NCBI GenBank assembly: GCA_038501195.1
Contig: JBBPUQ010000005.1
Coordinates: 3,100,001 to 3,164,000 of the forward strand
Direction: 5' to 3'
Origin: Nemania diffusa
Taxonomy: Eukaryota; Ascomycota; Sordariomycetes; Xylariales; Xylariaceae
DNA: 64,000 nt
A program made the position numbers and the translations under genes. Under the pieces are notes generated by a model, which was not told the origin of the DNA, did not search any database, and saw only the letters and a list, made by a program, of their open reading frames with translations. Below, one piece after another: positions 34,872-44,865 of this stretch (the stretch's first letter is position 1; every line of letters begins with the position of its first letter).

Positions 34872-36077
34872 CTACTGGTACTCTAGCTTTTGCTTCGCTC
34901 CATCCTGGTCACCGCTTGTCAACATCTTCTCCAAGAGTTCCAGATCCCCCAGTGCTAGCTCCGGTATCTGCTCAGGATGGGGCTGTCCAGAGATTAAAGA
35001 CTCTGCCCAAGCCTGCACTTCTTCTTTGACCCCAAAGCTCTTCTCGAAAACCTTCTCCTCAGTCGTGGCGTCTGCCCCGATACCACGAACCGTAACGACC
35101 TTGTCAGGGCCCGCCTGCACATAGCCATGTTCGCAGGCAATGTGGAAGTCAAAAGATGACATTGTCGTCCCCGCACAATGAATGTACGAGCCCAGGACGC
35201 CGGATTTGGTTTGTAGAACGGCGTTGATCGTGTCCTTGGGGGGCAGGTGGCTCATGACTAACGATGTCATCGCGATCACGCTAGCCACGGCATCCTCCTT
35301 GCCTAGCATCTTTCTGAGCGCGGCGGTATAATGAACACCTCCGTCGAGAAGAAAACCACCCTGGTGCTGGGGTACAGTACGCCAGGGGGTATTGTAGTAT
35401 TTGTTGCTTGTCTGCATCATAGAACACAGCTTTACAACAAAGCCAGTTATCCGACCCAACTTCTTGATCTCTTCTGCGGCGTAAAACCAGCCTTTCTGGA
35501 AGCGGAAGTTTTCAGCAATGGACAGGGTCGCTCTTGTCTCTGTCGAAACCTTTTTATAGTTCTCGATGAGTTTGATGGCTGCGTCGAGACTATGAGCAAT
35601 GGGCTTCTCCGCTAAGACGTGCTTGCCAGCAGCCAGGGCTTTCTCGGTGTAGCTAGACTGATCCATGATGGGAAGGGCCAGGATAAGTCCGACGATGTCT
35701 TTGCGATTCAAAAGCTCATCATACGACTTTTCCGGGCCAGATTCAGACGAATAAACATCCACGGTAGTACCACCATCAGCCAGAATCTTGGCGGTTTCCT
35801 CGGCTGATTTTAAAGAGCGCGACCAGACCGCTTTGACAGAAACCAGAGGACAGGCAAGGACGGCAGGCTAGATTCTCACCATTAGCCAACGGATCTTAGC
35901 AGGCATTCGTACTCATTATTTGACGGCATTGGGTGAGGCGGGATTCTACCAGGCGGCCTGTGAATCATCCGCAGCGGGTGAAAAAGCAGTACAGAACTGG
36001 GATATGGGATTTACCAAGTGCTGCTCCTTTATGAAAATACCCCCACCAACAAGAGCGATTCCCAAGGGTGCCGCCAT
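34872..36077 (-). CDS. Gfo/Idh/MocA-family NAD(P)-dependent oxidoreductase
   Basis: 352 residues from exons 36077-36015 and 35867-34872 (minus). The first exon supplies the Rossmann start MAAPLGIALVGGGIFIKEQH and the second continues L-PAVLACPLVSVKAVWSRS. Next come the cofactor-domain block LILALPIMDQ and the family motif AGKHVLAEKPIAH with the conserved EKP lysine. The C-terminal domain has NFRFQ, GGFLLDGGVHYTAALRKMLG (the GG.(L/W)D.G.H pattern with the catalytic His) and SGVLGSYIHC. The full length matches the family, so the enzyme looks active. The substrate is probably a sugar or polyol derivative but is not readable. It lies head to tail with the NmrA-like gene and 6 kb from the RiPP locus; a role there is possible but unsupported. 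Confidence 0.87.
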
Positions 36078-36759
36078 TTTGATTCAGTCTTAAAGACGTA
36101 GAGAAAATACGGCCGTAGCACACTGCGCAAAAAAGGAATTCTCTGGCAGCTCTCGCAAGAGACTAGGTCGGGGAGTAGTAGAAACTAATCGTCACAACGT
36201 CGATGGAGAGAAGTACAAAGAGCGAATGAAATAGAGTTCTATGTCTTTTATAGCTGGCACGGAGGAGCTTTCTTGTAATAGGTTCGAATCGCCCCTTCTC
36301 CGCTCGATGGGAGCCAAAGGATAGCCCGCCCCGTCCGATGCGGAGTCACCCAACTTGGCAATTTTAGCAGTCCTTGGATTTCGATTGGACAAGAGGTGGT
36401 CTACATCACGACGTTACGTCCCGTGTTTCACGTGCCGACTCACTTTATCGGAGCACACTGTCCCCTCATTCTCAACGATTCAATCACCAATTCCTATGCC
36501 GCCAGAGAGTATACAATCGGCCTGTTCGAAGATGGGGGCACGGCCCCGGCTGCTTCCACCAAGAGCTTTAATTCCAGACGCGTCTTGCACCTGAAAGTTT
36601 TTAACTAATCCCTTCACTCGTTGAAAGCAGCGAGTGAACTATAGAAGCCATAAATACGCCAACGTTACGTCCCAAAACTGCCGAGAATTGAGTCACCCGA
36701 CTATTATCATGTACGACGTACAGGACACCAATGACGTCTCAACAATTAACCGTCTTTCA
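36078..36759. other. Spacer between two minus-strand genes
   Basis: Upstream of the oxidoreductase and downstream of the NmrA-like gene. No further gene seen; overlapping plus-strand frames of under 80 codons appear by chance. Confidence 0.5.
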
Positions 36760-38019
36760 TCACGGCCTTCCTTCCCACACCCGGGAAAGGAATTCCTCGA
36801 CTGGCGTAAACTTATACTCGGGAAAGAGCTGGTTCATCTCATCTGACGAGTTCCATGCGCCCTTAGAGCTGCTAAGAAGTGTCCCGATACACACCATCTT
36901 GAGAAGGGCCTGTGCTTGGTCATCGGGAACTGCTTGGTGAACCGCTTCCAAGCTCCATGAGGCATTCAACTCTCCCGCCTCGAGATCTTCGGCTTTCACT
37001 TTTTCGACTGCAAATGGACGTCCTACGTAATTATCGTGTGAGTATACTAGTAACTTTTTTCTATATTGAAAGGCAGAACTATTCATACCTCGTACGTTGT
37101 TGCCGATCTCCAGAATTTGCGAGATCGAGACTTTGTTGCCACAGATACCTCCTGTAGTGGGCCACTTGCCGTCATAACCGACAGCTCGAGCGATGATGGC
37201 AGCAGCATCCGCCACGGTGGTTAGCGTCATGATCGCGTCCTCATGGCCATCTACGACAAGCGCACGTCTGTTCTGGAAGTCGAAAACAGTTTGGAGAGGA
37301 TCTACGTATTTCGATGTCTTGTGAGGGAAGGCAAAATAATCGAGGAACAGGCCAGGTTGGAATAGCGTATACTCGATGACCTAATGAGAGGCATTAATTA
37401 TCGTCCCTCGAAATGCAGGCATCCTTTCATCGAGCTAGTCTTACATTGTCTTTTTCATTTAGTTCTCTCAAGTATTCTCTCACTTTCTTCTTCCCCTGCC
37501 ACCAAACCATGTTATCTAGTCCTCGGCTATGGATCAAGTCAGTCACTAGTCTAATACACGATCGATGGGCGGATTTTTGTCATCACCTTCCGTACTCGCT
37601 CGGCGCGAAGCGCTTCACACCAGCACTGATGGCAGCATCGATTAAATTCTTCTGCGCCTTCTGATCGGGGTCCGAGAGCAGCTGGACGAAAGATAAGACA
37701 GTATGTGTTCCTCGGAGTGCCTCGATCAAAGCCCCCTTGTCGTGATAATCAGCGGTTTGCCACTTGATCCCAGGCGCAATAGCAACAGCTGACACCGACT
37801 ACAATTGCATGTTGTCAACCTCATATCCTTGTGGATGAAACACTTGGTGCGATACTTACGCCCCGAGTAAATATCGTTATGTCGTGTTTCTTTGCCGCCA
37901 CGAGAGCATCGACGACCTCTCGTGCAACCTCTACAAGGATTTCAGTTACAATATCTCAGGCGAGAACCAGGTAGACATGACTTACGCCCAGAACCACCAG
38001 CCACAACTACCTTGACCAT
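36760..38019 (-). CDS. NmrA-like / isoflavone-reductase-family NAD(P)-binding protein
   Basis: 317 residues from six minus-strand exons: 38019-37986, 37930-37860, 37798-37587, 37526-37445, 37380-37089 and 37022-36760. An atypical short-chain dehydrogenase related to NmrA sensors and isoflavone reductases. The Rossmann motif VVVAGGSGQVAREVV is assembled across the first intron. Then come DITIFTRG, HDKGALIEALRGTHTVLSFV, GVKRFAPSEYGS, W.GKKKVREYLRELN, VIEYTLFQPGLFLDYFAFP and GGICGNKVSISQILEIGN. These match the fungal family of oxidoreductases found in many metabolite clusters. The intron 37088-37023 is 66 nt, in frame and stop-free, so a retained form would carry 22 extra residues. Catalytic activity and substrate are unknown. 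Confidence 0.85.
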
Positions 38020-39274
38020 TTTGAGACTCTTTCGAGCACTTTTGCCAAGAGATCAAGTTTGAAATCCGTCAAGATATGAGGTATGTAGGGTAGGGTATAT
38101 ATCAAAATGGAATGATATCGCCGAATCTTTATACGCCATGTCGCTATTCGGGGTCTTGGGAATGGGTGATTGCGTTCGACCGCGGCGGAGTAGACCGACT
38201 CCCGTATTGGTTGTTCGGAGAGTCCGTGCGCAACCTTCCGCCGCGGTGGAGCTTTGCGGGTGATCAACATCTACAGCATAAGTGAAAACGATGGCAATAG
38301 CTGTCTAGAGTATTTCGAATGATCATTATATATCATTCCCTGGCCTGAATGTGCCTCTTTATCCTCGGGCTTACTCTTCTTAGTTATTCTAGCTCGTTCT
38401 GATCGTGTCGTCGCTATCGTGAGAATTGACCCCCAACCCCCACCAACCGGAAATAACTTCAGTCAAGTAGCATAGGATATTTAGCCAAACCAGAGCGCAA
38501 ATCTATTTATTTTCATTACGCAGTCTCAAGGATAATCAGCGTTTCGAAACAGTATGTTCCATTTTATTTAATTCTTTTTCCTCTTATAAGCTTTCATCCT
38601 ACAAGCAAAGACTCATTAACGCAGTGACATCACAGATTAGATTACGAGTGGGGGTTCTATACCAAACCACCCCTGCAATACCATTTCCTCTTTATTTTGT
38701 GTTACCATCATAAGTGTAACAGAAGGGCTTTCTATTAACAAATTGCCTAGAAAAGGGGGTGTCCTCTATGTTGATTTTGATACAAATACAGAATGCCACA
38801 TTGCATTATGGAGAAGATGCAAGCTCGCTATTGATAAGTAGAGGTGCTCTACCGCCTTTAATCATTAGTAGGTACTGTGATGCCTAAGGCGACCAGGGTA
38901 TAGCCAGATTCCTATTAAGGCAATTATCCGAATCTCTGAGTCTTACCCATCACAAGAGATGACGCGACTACACCTATGCATTGACCGTTTAGGTATGGGA
39001 TAGGCATCTCTGCGATAGGGCAATTGGAACAACCTCTCCGCTGACGGAACCCAACAACAACGGAACGTGATCCCGAGGGAGCTTACGAAGTCAGAAATTA
39101 GAATCCTGTTGCCTATACGGCGCCGCGCGGTCCTTCGCGTGGCATGAACCTTCAAGCGACATTCGCAATATTTAAAAGAGTGTGGAAGCTGTGTTAGAAT
39201 CCTGATTCCGTTTATTACAACTAAGCTCACAACTTCAATTGCGATAACCCCGACAAATTATCAATCAGATCAAA
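38020..39274. other. Divergent intergenic region
   Basis: Between the NmrA-like gene (-) and the GNAT-like gene (+). No gene recognised. Confidence 0.5.
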
Positions 39275-40011
39275 ATGTCGATCACGCCAACATTTCACAT
39301 CAGAGGTCTCAGCGACGGGCTCGAAGATGGTCAATTCATGATCGACGCGTTTGACGCCTCGCTCCTCTACCTCGCGACCATCGGCGGCGAAGGGCAATGG
39401 GGGTCCGTGCCATTCGCCGAAAGGCCGAACTCTAAGGATCGGATCAAGGTCTTCGAGCAAGCGAAGAGGTACCAGTCGACCGGGGAGGGCGATCCCGTCC
39501 GGATCTTCGTCGTCGAGGCCGAGATCCCCCCGTCGGCCGTGGCCGAGCTGCCGGCTACCGTGCGCGTCCGAACAGGCGATGCGGGGGAGAAGTACTTGGC
39601 CGTCGGGTCCGTCACGCTTTCGGAGGTGATGTATCCCCCCTACATGGCCACCTTTTTCGACCAGGACCCAATCAAGAAGGCGCTGGATGGGACGCAGGAT
39701 TACATCTACCTCGAGGCCCTCATCACGGACTACCGCGTTGGGCCGTGGCGCAAGGGTGCCGGCGCCGCGTTGATAGAATTTTCTCGGCAGTACTGCCTGG
39801 AGAAGGGAAAGCGGACCATATACGTAGATAGCTACGCCGGAAACGATGGGAAGCTTGTCAAGTAAGTACCCATACGTATAGCATAGCCTACTAAGCTTAG
39901 GTACTAACTCAGTCAAGATATTATGAAAAGCAGGGTTTTACGGTTGTGGATGGGTTCGAGGCTCCGACTACGAAATGGCCGGGGATGTTCTATCGCATGG
40001 ATGTGGCGTAA
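39275..40011 (+). CDS. GNAT-like N-acetyltransferase
   Basis: 226 residues, exons 39275-39861 and 39918-40011. Probably transfers an acetyl group from acetyl-CoA to an amine on an unknown acceptor. Supporting pattern: a central strand region YIYLEALITDYRVGPWRKG-AGAALIEFSRQYCLEKG resembling the acetyl-CoA-binding (R/Q)xxGxG/A helix, then the strand TIYVDSYAGNDGKLVK and, after the intron, YYEKQGFTVVDGFE (the C-terminal (Y/F)YE..GF motif typical of GNATs). The acceptor is TCAAG with branch TACTAAC; using the upstream TCAG would break this motif. The exon is GC-rich compared with its flanks. A stand-alone gene 2 kb from the RiPP locus; a role as tailoring enzyme is speculation. Confidence 0.75.
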
Positions 40012-41143
40012 CGGGTCCTTCAGGCTTGGTATTGTAGGATTCTCTTCATGAAGGTTCTAACACCGAACTAAGCTGAGACCTTAACCTAGCTAATACGTGG
40101 GTAGCGGTAACAAAGCTTGCCGTGTCCAGAGATAAACCTTTAGTCTCATTAGAGCGTCTCGAAGGAATGAGGTGAGGGCAGATGTTTCTCTGCAAAGGAG
40201 CAGTGGTACCTCATATCACGAGAACAGCCAGTCCATCAGGGTGACCTCTTCATCGCGAAAATATTATACTTACATCTTACCACCACGTGAGGCACAACAA
40301 GACACATTTTCTACCAGTTTCCCGGGGCTTCTATCCGGCATAAAGCCACGTAGCAGATAATGACTAGATAGTCTAGACTCTCGCGATCTCTAAAGCGGCG
40401 ATGGCGTGTGGAAAAATATATGAACACTACCGTTCGAGTCTATATGGCAGCTACCTATCTTCATTCTCGCCGTATCTCCCTTGTTATGGGATATGTCTGA
40501 AGTGTTGAGGGACGGCCCAATAGTTATGCACGCTTATGGAGAACTCTGCAGATCTAAGACGTTCTATACTATACCAAGCTATTTCGCTCACCGAGCATGC
40601 CATAGGGTCGAGTCTTCACATTCTATCTCCAAGCAAAAGTTCAACTTCAAGGAATTCAATTGGGTAGATTGCGAGTCGCATGCGCTCAATGTAATATCTG
40701 GCGCCTTATGTGATAACAGCCGTCTATTAATCGAGTGATTGACAGCTCATGCAGATGCGCTTCTTATGTTCCGGGGTGCTTAAGACTTAAGTTGGTAACC
40801 AGTGATACAACTACATATAATATCAGGCGATGAGCACATCGTTCTTTTCGAAGACGAACACGTTTGAAGTACCGGGCATCCCAATCATTTCAAATAGTAT
40901 TCAATGACATGATCGATCCGAATCCTCTTCCTTCTCAGCCATGCATTGAGAGTTCAGATTCATCCGGTTCTCATTCATCCTCCGTAGATATAGTCCCAGC
41001 TTCTTGAAAACTTACTCCATGACGGAATATAAGGGCGATATAATAGCTTTGCTTCATTCTAACCTCTGTTCTGAGTAAACGTGTATGTGAATAGTTTTTA
41101 ATCGCAATCCTAACAACAAACAACCCAACCCCAATCGGTTCAA
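40012..41143. other. Spacer, no gene seen
   Basis: Contains one unrecognised plus-strand frame of 85 codons (40481-40738) without domain features. No RNA gene found. Confidence 0.45.
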
Positions 41144-41414
41144 TCAATGCCCAGCATCTCTAGATAGACCCGCGTGTCTTCCTCGGAATTGAACACCCTT
41201 CGTAGTTTCCATCTTAGACTCGAGTGTCAACTTCTTCCAGCCCATCTCGTGCGTATATAGATTGGGCAGCTTGGATCTCACGGTCCGCTGCCATCGGTTA
41301 GAAAGCTTGTTATATGTGAGTGCGATTGGATAATTACGAACCGACCAATGGCGCCGCTACGGCCAGAGTAACCATAAATGCCATGGCGGTGACGATGTTG
41401 AGGTGGAAACGCAT
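41144..41414 (-). CDS. Small secreted protein beside the RiPP locus (splicing ambiguous)
   Basis: A clear signal peptide starts at 41414: MRFHLNIVTAMAFMVTLAVA, ending VAAP. Then comes a short intron whose acceptor is well defined (CTAACCGATGGCAG, exon from 41287). Two donors are possible. GTTCGT (exon ends 41342) gives 48 residues ending ...LEEVDTRV at 41214. GTCGGT (exon ends 41346) shifts frame and gives 70 residues ending at 41144, including NLYTHEMGWKKLTLESK. Neither product has the IWLW repeat. The position 0.6 kb upstream of a UstYa-type gene suggests membership of the locus, but it could be an unrelated effector-like secreted protein. Confidence 0.5.
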
Positions 41415-41843
41415 GATTGTATATCGAGGAACTAGGTATGGGCACGGGAATGAAATGACTGTCAGAAATATTTGCAGATCCTACTACTGGGTTTTATAAT
41501 TGCTGAGTTCACTTGAGAATTCTTGCCGGGGATTAGAAGCAGTTGTAGTATTTATAAAGACGAGTGTCTAACTCGGGTATTCTTTCACGTTTATCACCTC
41601 TCAGCCACGGAGCAATTATACCTTCCTTTTCATAGAAACATGCATATCGGGTAGACTGAATGATTGAAGAGTCGCTTATTAATTAATAATAGCTGGTATT
41701 AACTACAGGGTAGTATGATGACAAGTAACCGCCAAGGACGATAGAACGATGCTGCTTTAGCCAAGCTGATATCATCCACCAATCCCATTTGCCATTTACT
41801 ATGTTTCAATATCATAAATATAGATGCTGAATTGTTATCCATG

Positions 41844-41851
41844 TATATAAA
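41844..41851 (+). promoter_or_regulatory. Putative TATA box of the first UstYa-type gene
   Basis: TATATAAA about 180 nt before the start codon at 42032. The spacer 41415-42031 otherwise holds no gene; it is the shared upstream region of the small secreted protein gene (-) and the oxidase gene (+). Confidence 0.3.
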
Positions 41852-42031
41852 CTAATAACCCCTGCAGCTGAATTGAAGCTGCATACAAGCGAGTGTAGTT
41901 ACGGTGAACGTAACATTCTTTGTCGTATCTCTCATTTACCTGAAGCATTCTTCTCCCTATCCATATTACTTCTTCAGCATTCGGGTCTCTTTCTCTAACA
42001 ATATCGTCTGCACACGTGTAATTGCTTTCTC

Positions 42032-43267
42032 ATGGAATCAAATGAACTCAGATACTCGATTATTCGGGAAGATGCGCATTGCAAAGACGACGACTCGGAC
42101 TCTGAGTTGGTGACATTTATAAAGCCCACACTAGTTCAGCGAGATGGCCGACATTCTAAATGGCTTATTTTATTAAACCTTTTTACGTTTTTATTCTCGG
42201 TATGCCTCTTAACAGCGGCTAGTCTACGGTATAAGCAAGCCCTAGATCTTGAAGCAACAAGAATAGATCCACTACAGACTCGAGAATACGGTATGTAGTA
42301 CACTACTCTAGATTATTAGTTTTGATCTAATTCTTCCCTCTGTAGCGCCTGTTGTTGAGGCTGTTGGTCAGCGACGTCCTTCGCAATATCTTGGCGAATT
42401 CGGTCAACCGTCACCATGGCGTGGTCAACCTAATGCGAAAGTAGACGAAGCATGGAACAAGATTGCTAAAAGTCTGTCTTATAGCCGTTATCAGATCATC
42501 AGACCAGCTAACAAGTGCCTTAGAGGGTGCGATTTCTATAACTAAGCAAGAAATGGAGCGACTTGGAAAGCTACACAATAGCAGCGTGATTCTTCCCGTC
42601 GAGTCAGGAGGCGGATATATGGCTGTGAGTATAATTCGTAGTCGTCTGGCCTCTTTTCAATCTTTTTTTTTTCAGTTGAAATATTATTTAAAGTCTAATC
42701 AAAGGCTTAAATAAAATGGATAGTTGCTAACCCCAAATTTAACAGTCTATGGAAGCGTCACATCAAATGCATTGCCTCGTAGGTTTCCCGGCGTAGCGAC
42801 ACCAAACCGGATCCGGTCTCTTCTGAACCCGAGATAAATTCTAGGACATGCTCCGAAAGTTCTCGTACCGAGATTACTATGCCGATAAGGCCGCTGTTTT
42901 CTCGGACCCGTTTAAATTGCGCACGCACATGGGTATGACTATGCTATGAGATATTTTCTTTCTCCCTACGCATAACAGAGGATTCCTGCTAACCATAGCT
43001 ATGATAGACCACTGCATTGAGATGCTCCGGCAGGTGATAATGTGTTCGGCCGACCTGCACATCATCACCTACGACTGGGTCGATCATGTCGACTATCCCT
43101 GGCCCGACTTCAGCATCAATCGCCAGTGCCGAAACTGGGATGATGTGATGGAATGGGTTCGTCAACGAAAGGTGATGACTAGCGCTGCTCACGGTATACT
43201 CACACGACCCGATGGCGTCGCCACTAGACCCGTTGAGCCTGTGGAGTATGTCCATTTAGACCCCTAA
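42032..43267 (+). CDS. UstYa-family (DUF3328) oxidase, copy A
   Basis: 288 residues from six exons: 42032-42290, 42346-42471, 42524-42624, 42746-42778, 42845-42932 and 43008-43267. UstYa proteins are membrane-anchored, copper-dependent enzymes that oxidatively cyclise or hydroxylate fungal RiPP cores in the secretory pathway. Features: a polar N-terminus, one membrane segment (about 44-65, WLILLNLFTFLFSVCLL), YLGEFGQPSPWRG, the block ISITKQEMERLGK, VILPVESGGGYMAS, and the paired signature HQMHC (168-172) and HMDHC (201-205), followed by MLRQVIMCSADLHIITYDW. Both metal-binding motifs are complete. The third-exon acceptor (CCTTAG at 42523) is chosen by the CTAAC branch site; its donor GTCTGT is weak. 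It is convergent with the precursor gene, with 388 bp between stop codons. Confidence 0.88.
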
Positions 43268-43655
43268 GGATCTATCTAAGGATCTGCCAGACTTGTTAGC
43301 GAGGAAGCTTAGCGCACACTAGTCTCTACGTGTTAGACTCTACGGTACCTGCATGCAATACTATTTGTATACCAAGGACATTTTCAATCGGTCAACCAAT
43401 TAATTCCAGGTGCTTAGCATTGCCGAAATACCCGGGATAACTGCCGGTATACTTATTCGGTATAGCCGGATGAAGCACGCTTCTTCGAGTTAGGTGGATC
43501 AAGTCATATGAAGCTATCGTCCTATCCTATTTGAGAACAAATCACGATAGTCACAAAGCTTAGTTCTACGTACCATGAACCAGCTCGTTCACCGCCACCG
43601 CGAATAGCCAGGTTACCCAACGCGTGAGGTATCATCAGATGAGCTCAATACCAAT
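43268..43655. other. Convergent spacer
   Basis: Between the stop codons of oxidase A and the RiPP precursor. No gene seen. Confidence 0.5.
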
Positions 43656-44227
43656 TCACCACAGCCAGATGGCGTCGTTATCTTTTGGGACGTTCCCTCT
43701 TGGCTGGACCTGATCCTTCTTCCACAACCAGATAGCATCGTTGTCAGCATCGTTGTCCTTTTGAAGCTCTCCCCTCTTCTCCAAGTCGGATTTCTTCCAA
43801 AGCCAGATGGCATCATTATCCCTCTCAAGCTTGCCCTTCTTCCAAAGCCAAATCTCGTCACTATCCTTCTCATGTTCAGCCTTCTTCCAGAGCCAAATAT
43901 CATCACTGTCCTTCTCTAGTTGACCCTTCTTCCACAACCAGATAGCATCGTTGTCAGCTTCGTTGTCCTTCTCAAGCTCTCCCTTCTTTTCGAGCTCGGC
44001 CTTCTTCCATAGCCAAATGGCGTCATTGTCCCTCTCTATCTGACCCTTCTTCCACAGCCAGATGTCATCACTATCTTTCTGGGGGTCTGAGCGTTCTAGA
44101 GCTGGTTAGTTCGGAGAAACTCGAGGCGGATTCCCTAAGCTCACGACTTACTTTCACTTCCTACTGGGAGGGCAGACGCATAGGCGAGTACTAAAGGGGC
44201 AACAAGAGCAAGTTGTTTAAGCTGCAT
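43656..44227 (-). CDS. RiPP precursor with eight Kex2-type repeats ending in IWLW
   Basis: 171 residues from exons 44227-44152 and 44095-43656 (minus). Signal peptide MQLKQLALVAPLVLAYASA, a short LPVGSE, then a KR site whose Lys codon is completed by splicing. The rest is eight units. Cores are DSDDIWLW (units 1, 4), DSDEIWLW (5) and DNDAIWLW (2, 3, 6, 7, 8); seven are followed by KK and the eighth by the stop codon. Spacers are short and acidic (GQIER, AELEK, AEHEK, GKLER). Units 3 and 7 carry an added dibasic site and GEL(E/Q)KDN(E/D)A. This is the architecture of dikaritin (ustiloxin-type) precursors: secretion, Kex2 cutting at dibasic sites, trimming and UstYa oxidation. Flanking UstYa genes on both sides support it. 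A repeated structural or pheromone-like secreted peptide is the alternative. The exact core boundary is unknown. Confidence 0.88.
43659..44086 (-). repeat. Eight-copy coding repeat (core IWLW)
   Basis: Unit lengths vary; most are 15 residues counting the KK. Nucleotide repeats are nearly identical around GATGCTATCTGGTTGTGG in units 3 and 7. The order short-S, short-N, long-N recurs (units 1-3 and 5-7), which points to duplication of a multi-unit block. Confidence 0.85.
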
Positions 44228-44865
44228 ATTGGCGATCAATCGAATTCAATCTTGAGCTGGAGTATATGAATAACAGATTCTTAGTGTTGATCTTTTGTAG
44301 ATGAGAGGGAATCAGTCATTCCAGACGCCATGTTCAGGGAGACGGCCCCCTTTAAGCATCTATATCCTCTCGACCCCGCCCTCATAACCGAGGGCGCTGA
44401 CCAATATGTGGACTCTCGTCTTACATTCATAAGTCGCCACGTCTGTCATATTGAGAAATGCCGCGTGAGACTCGTCAGTGGCTTGAGATATCCCCCGCAC
44501 CTGGTATCTAATACGATCCTGAAGGAACGCTTTCATCGTCGGTGTAGGATCTCATCCGTTATCTGTGGATAGTTGTTGTACCATCATTCGTTTTTTTAGG
44601 AAGGTGAACACTTTAGCGCTAACCTACCATACGATAATAACCTGCTTGTCCTTGTTAAGGTCGATGAAATCAACAAGTTCTGATATCATTCGTGCACTGC
44701 GCGACATAGATTTGAGTATCTCGATCCTATGCTCCTTACCCCTCATCGTCGTCTTCAACAGAGCTGTGCAGAACTTATTCTTAAACGCACTAATACCCGA
44801 GAGCATTTAACCCCTCACTTTTGTCATTCTGCCAGCCGTCCAGTCTTGCTTCATGTGCCAGATTC
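44228..44865. other. Bidirectional promoter region of precursor and oxidase B
   Basis: 638 bp separate the divergent start codons of the precursor (-) and oxidase B (+). Small frames (44330-44572 +, 44806-44624 -) resemble nothing and lie where promoters are expected. Confidence 0.5.

Noticed and set aside
36270..36300. GGTTCGAATC box upstream of the oxidoreductase
   Set aside because: No pairing arms around it, so not called a tRNA.
39227..39916. Minus-strand 229-codon frame
   Set aside because: Antisense shadow of the GC-rich GNAT gene, whose own frame continues through a splice into the GNAT C-terminal motif.
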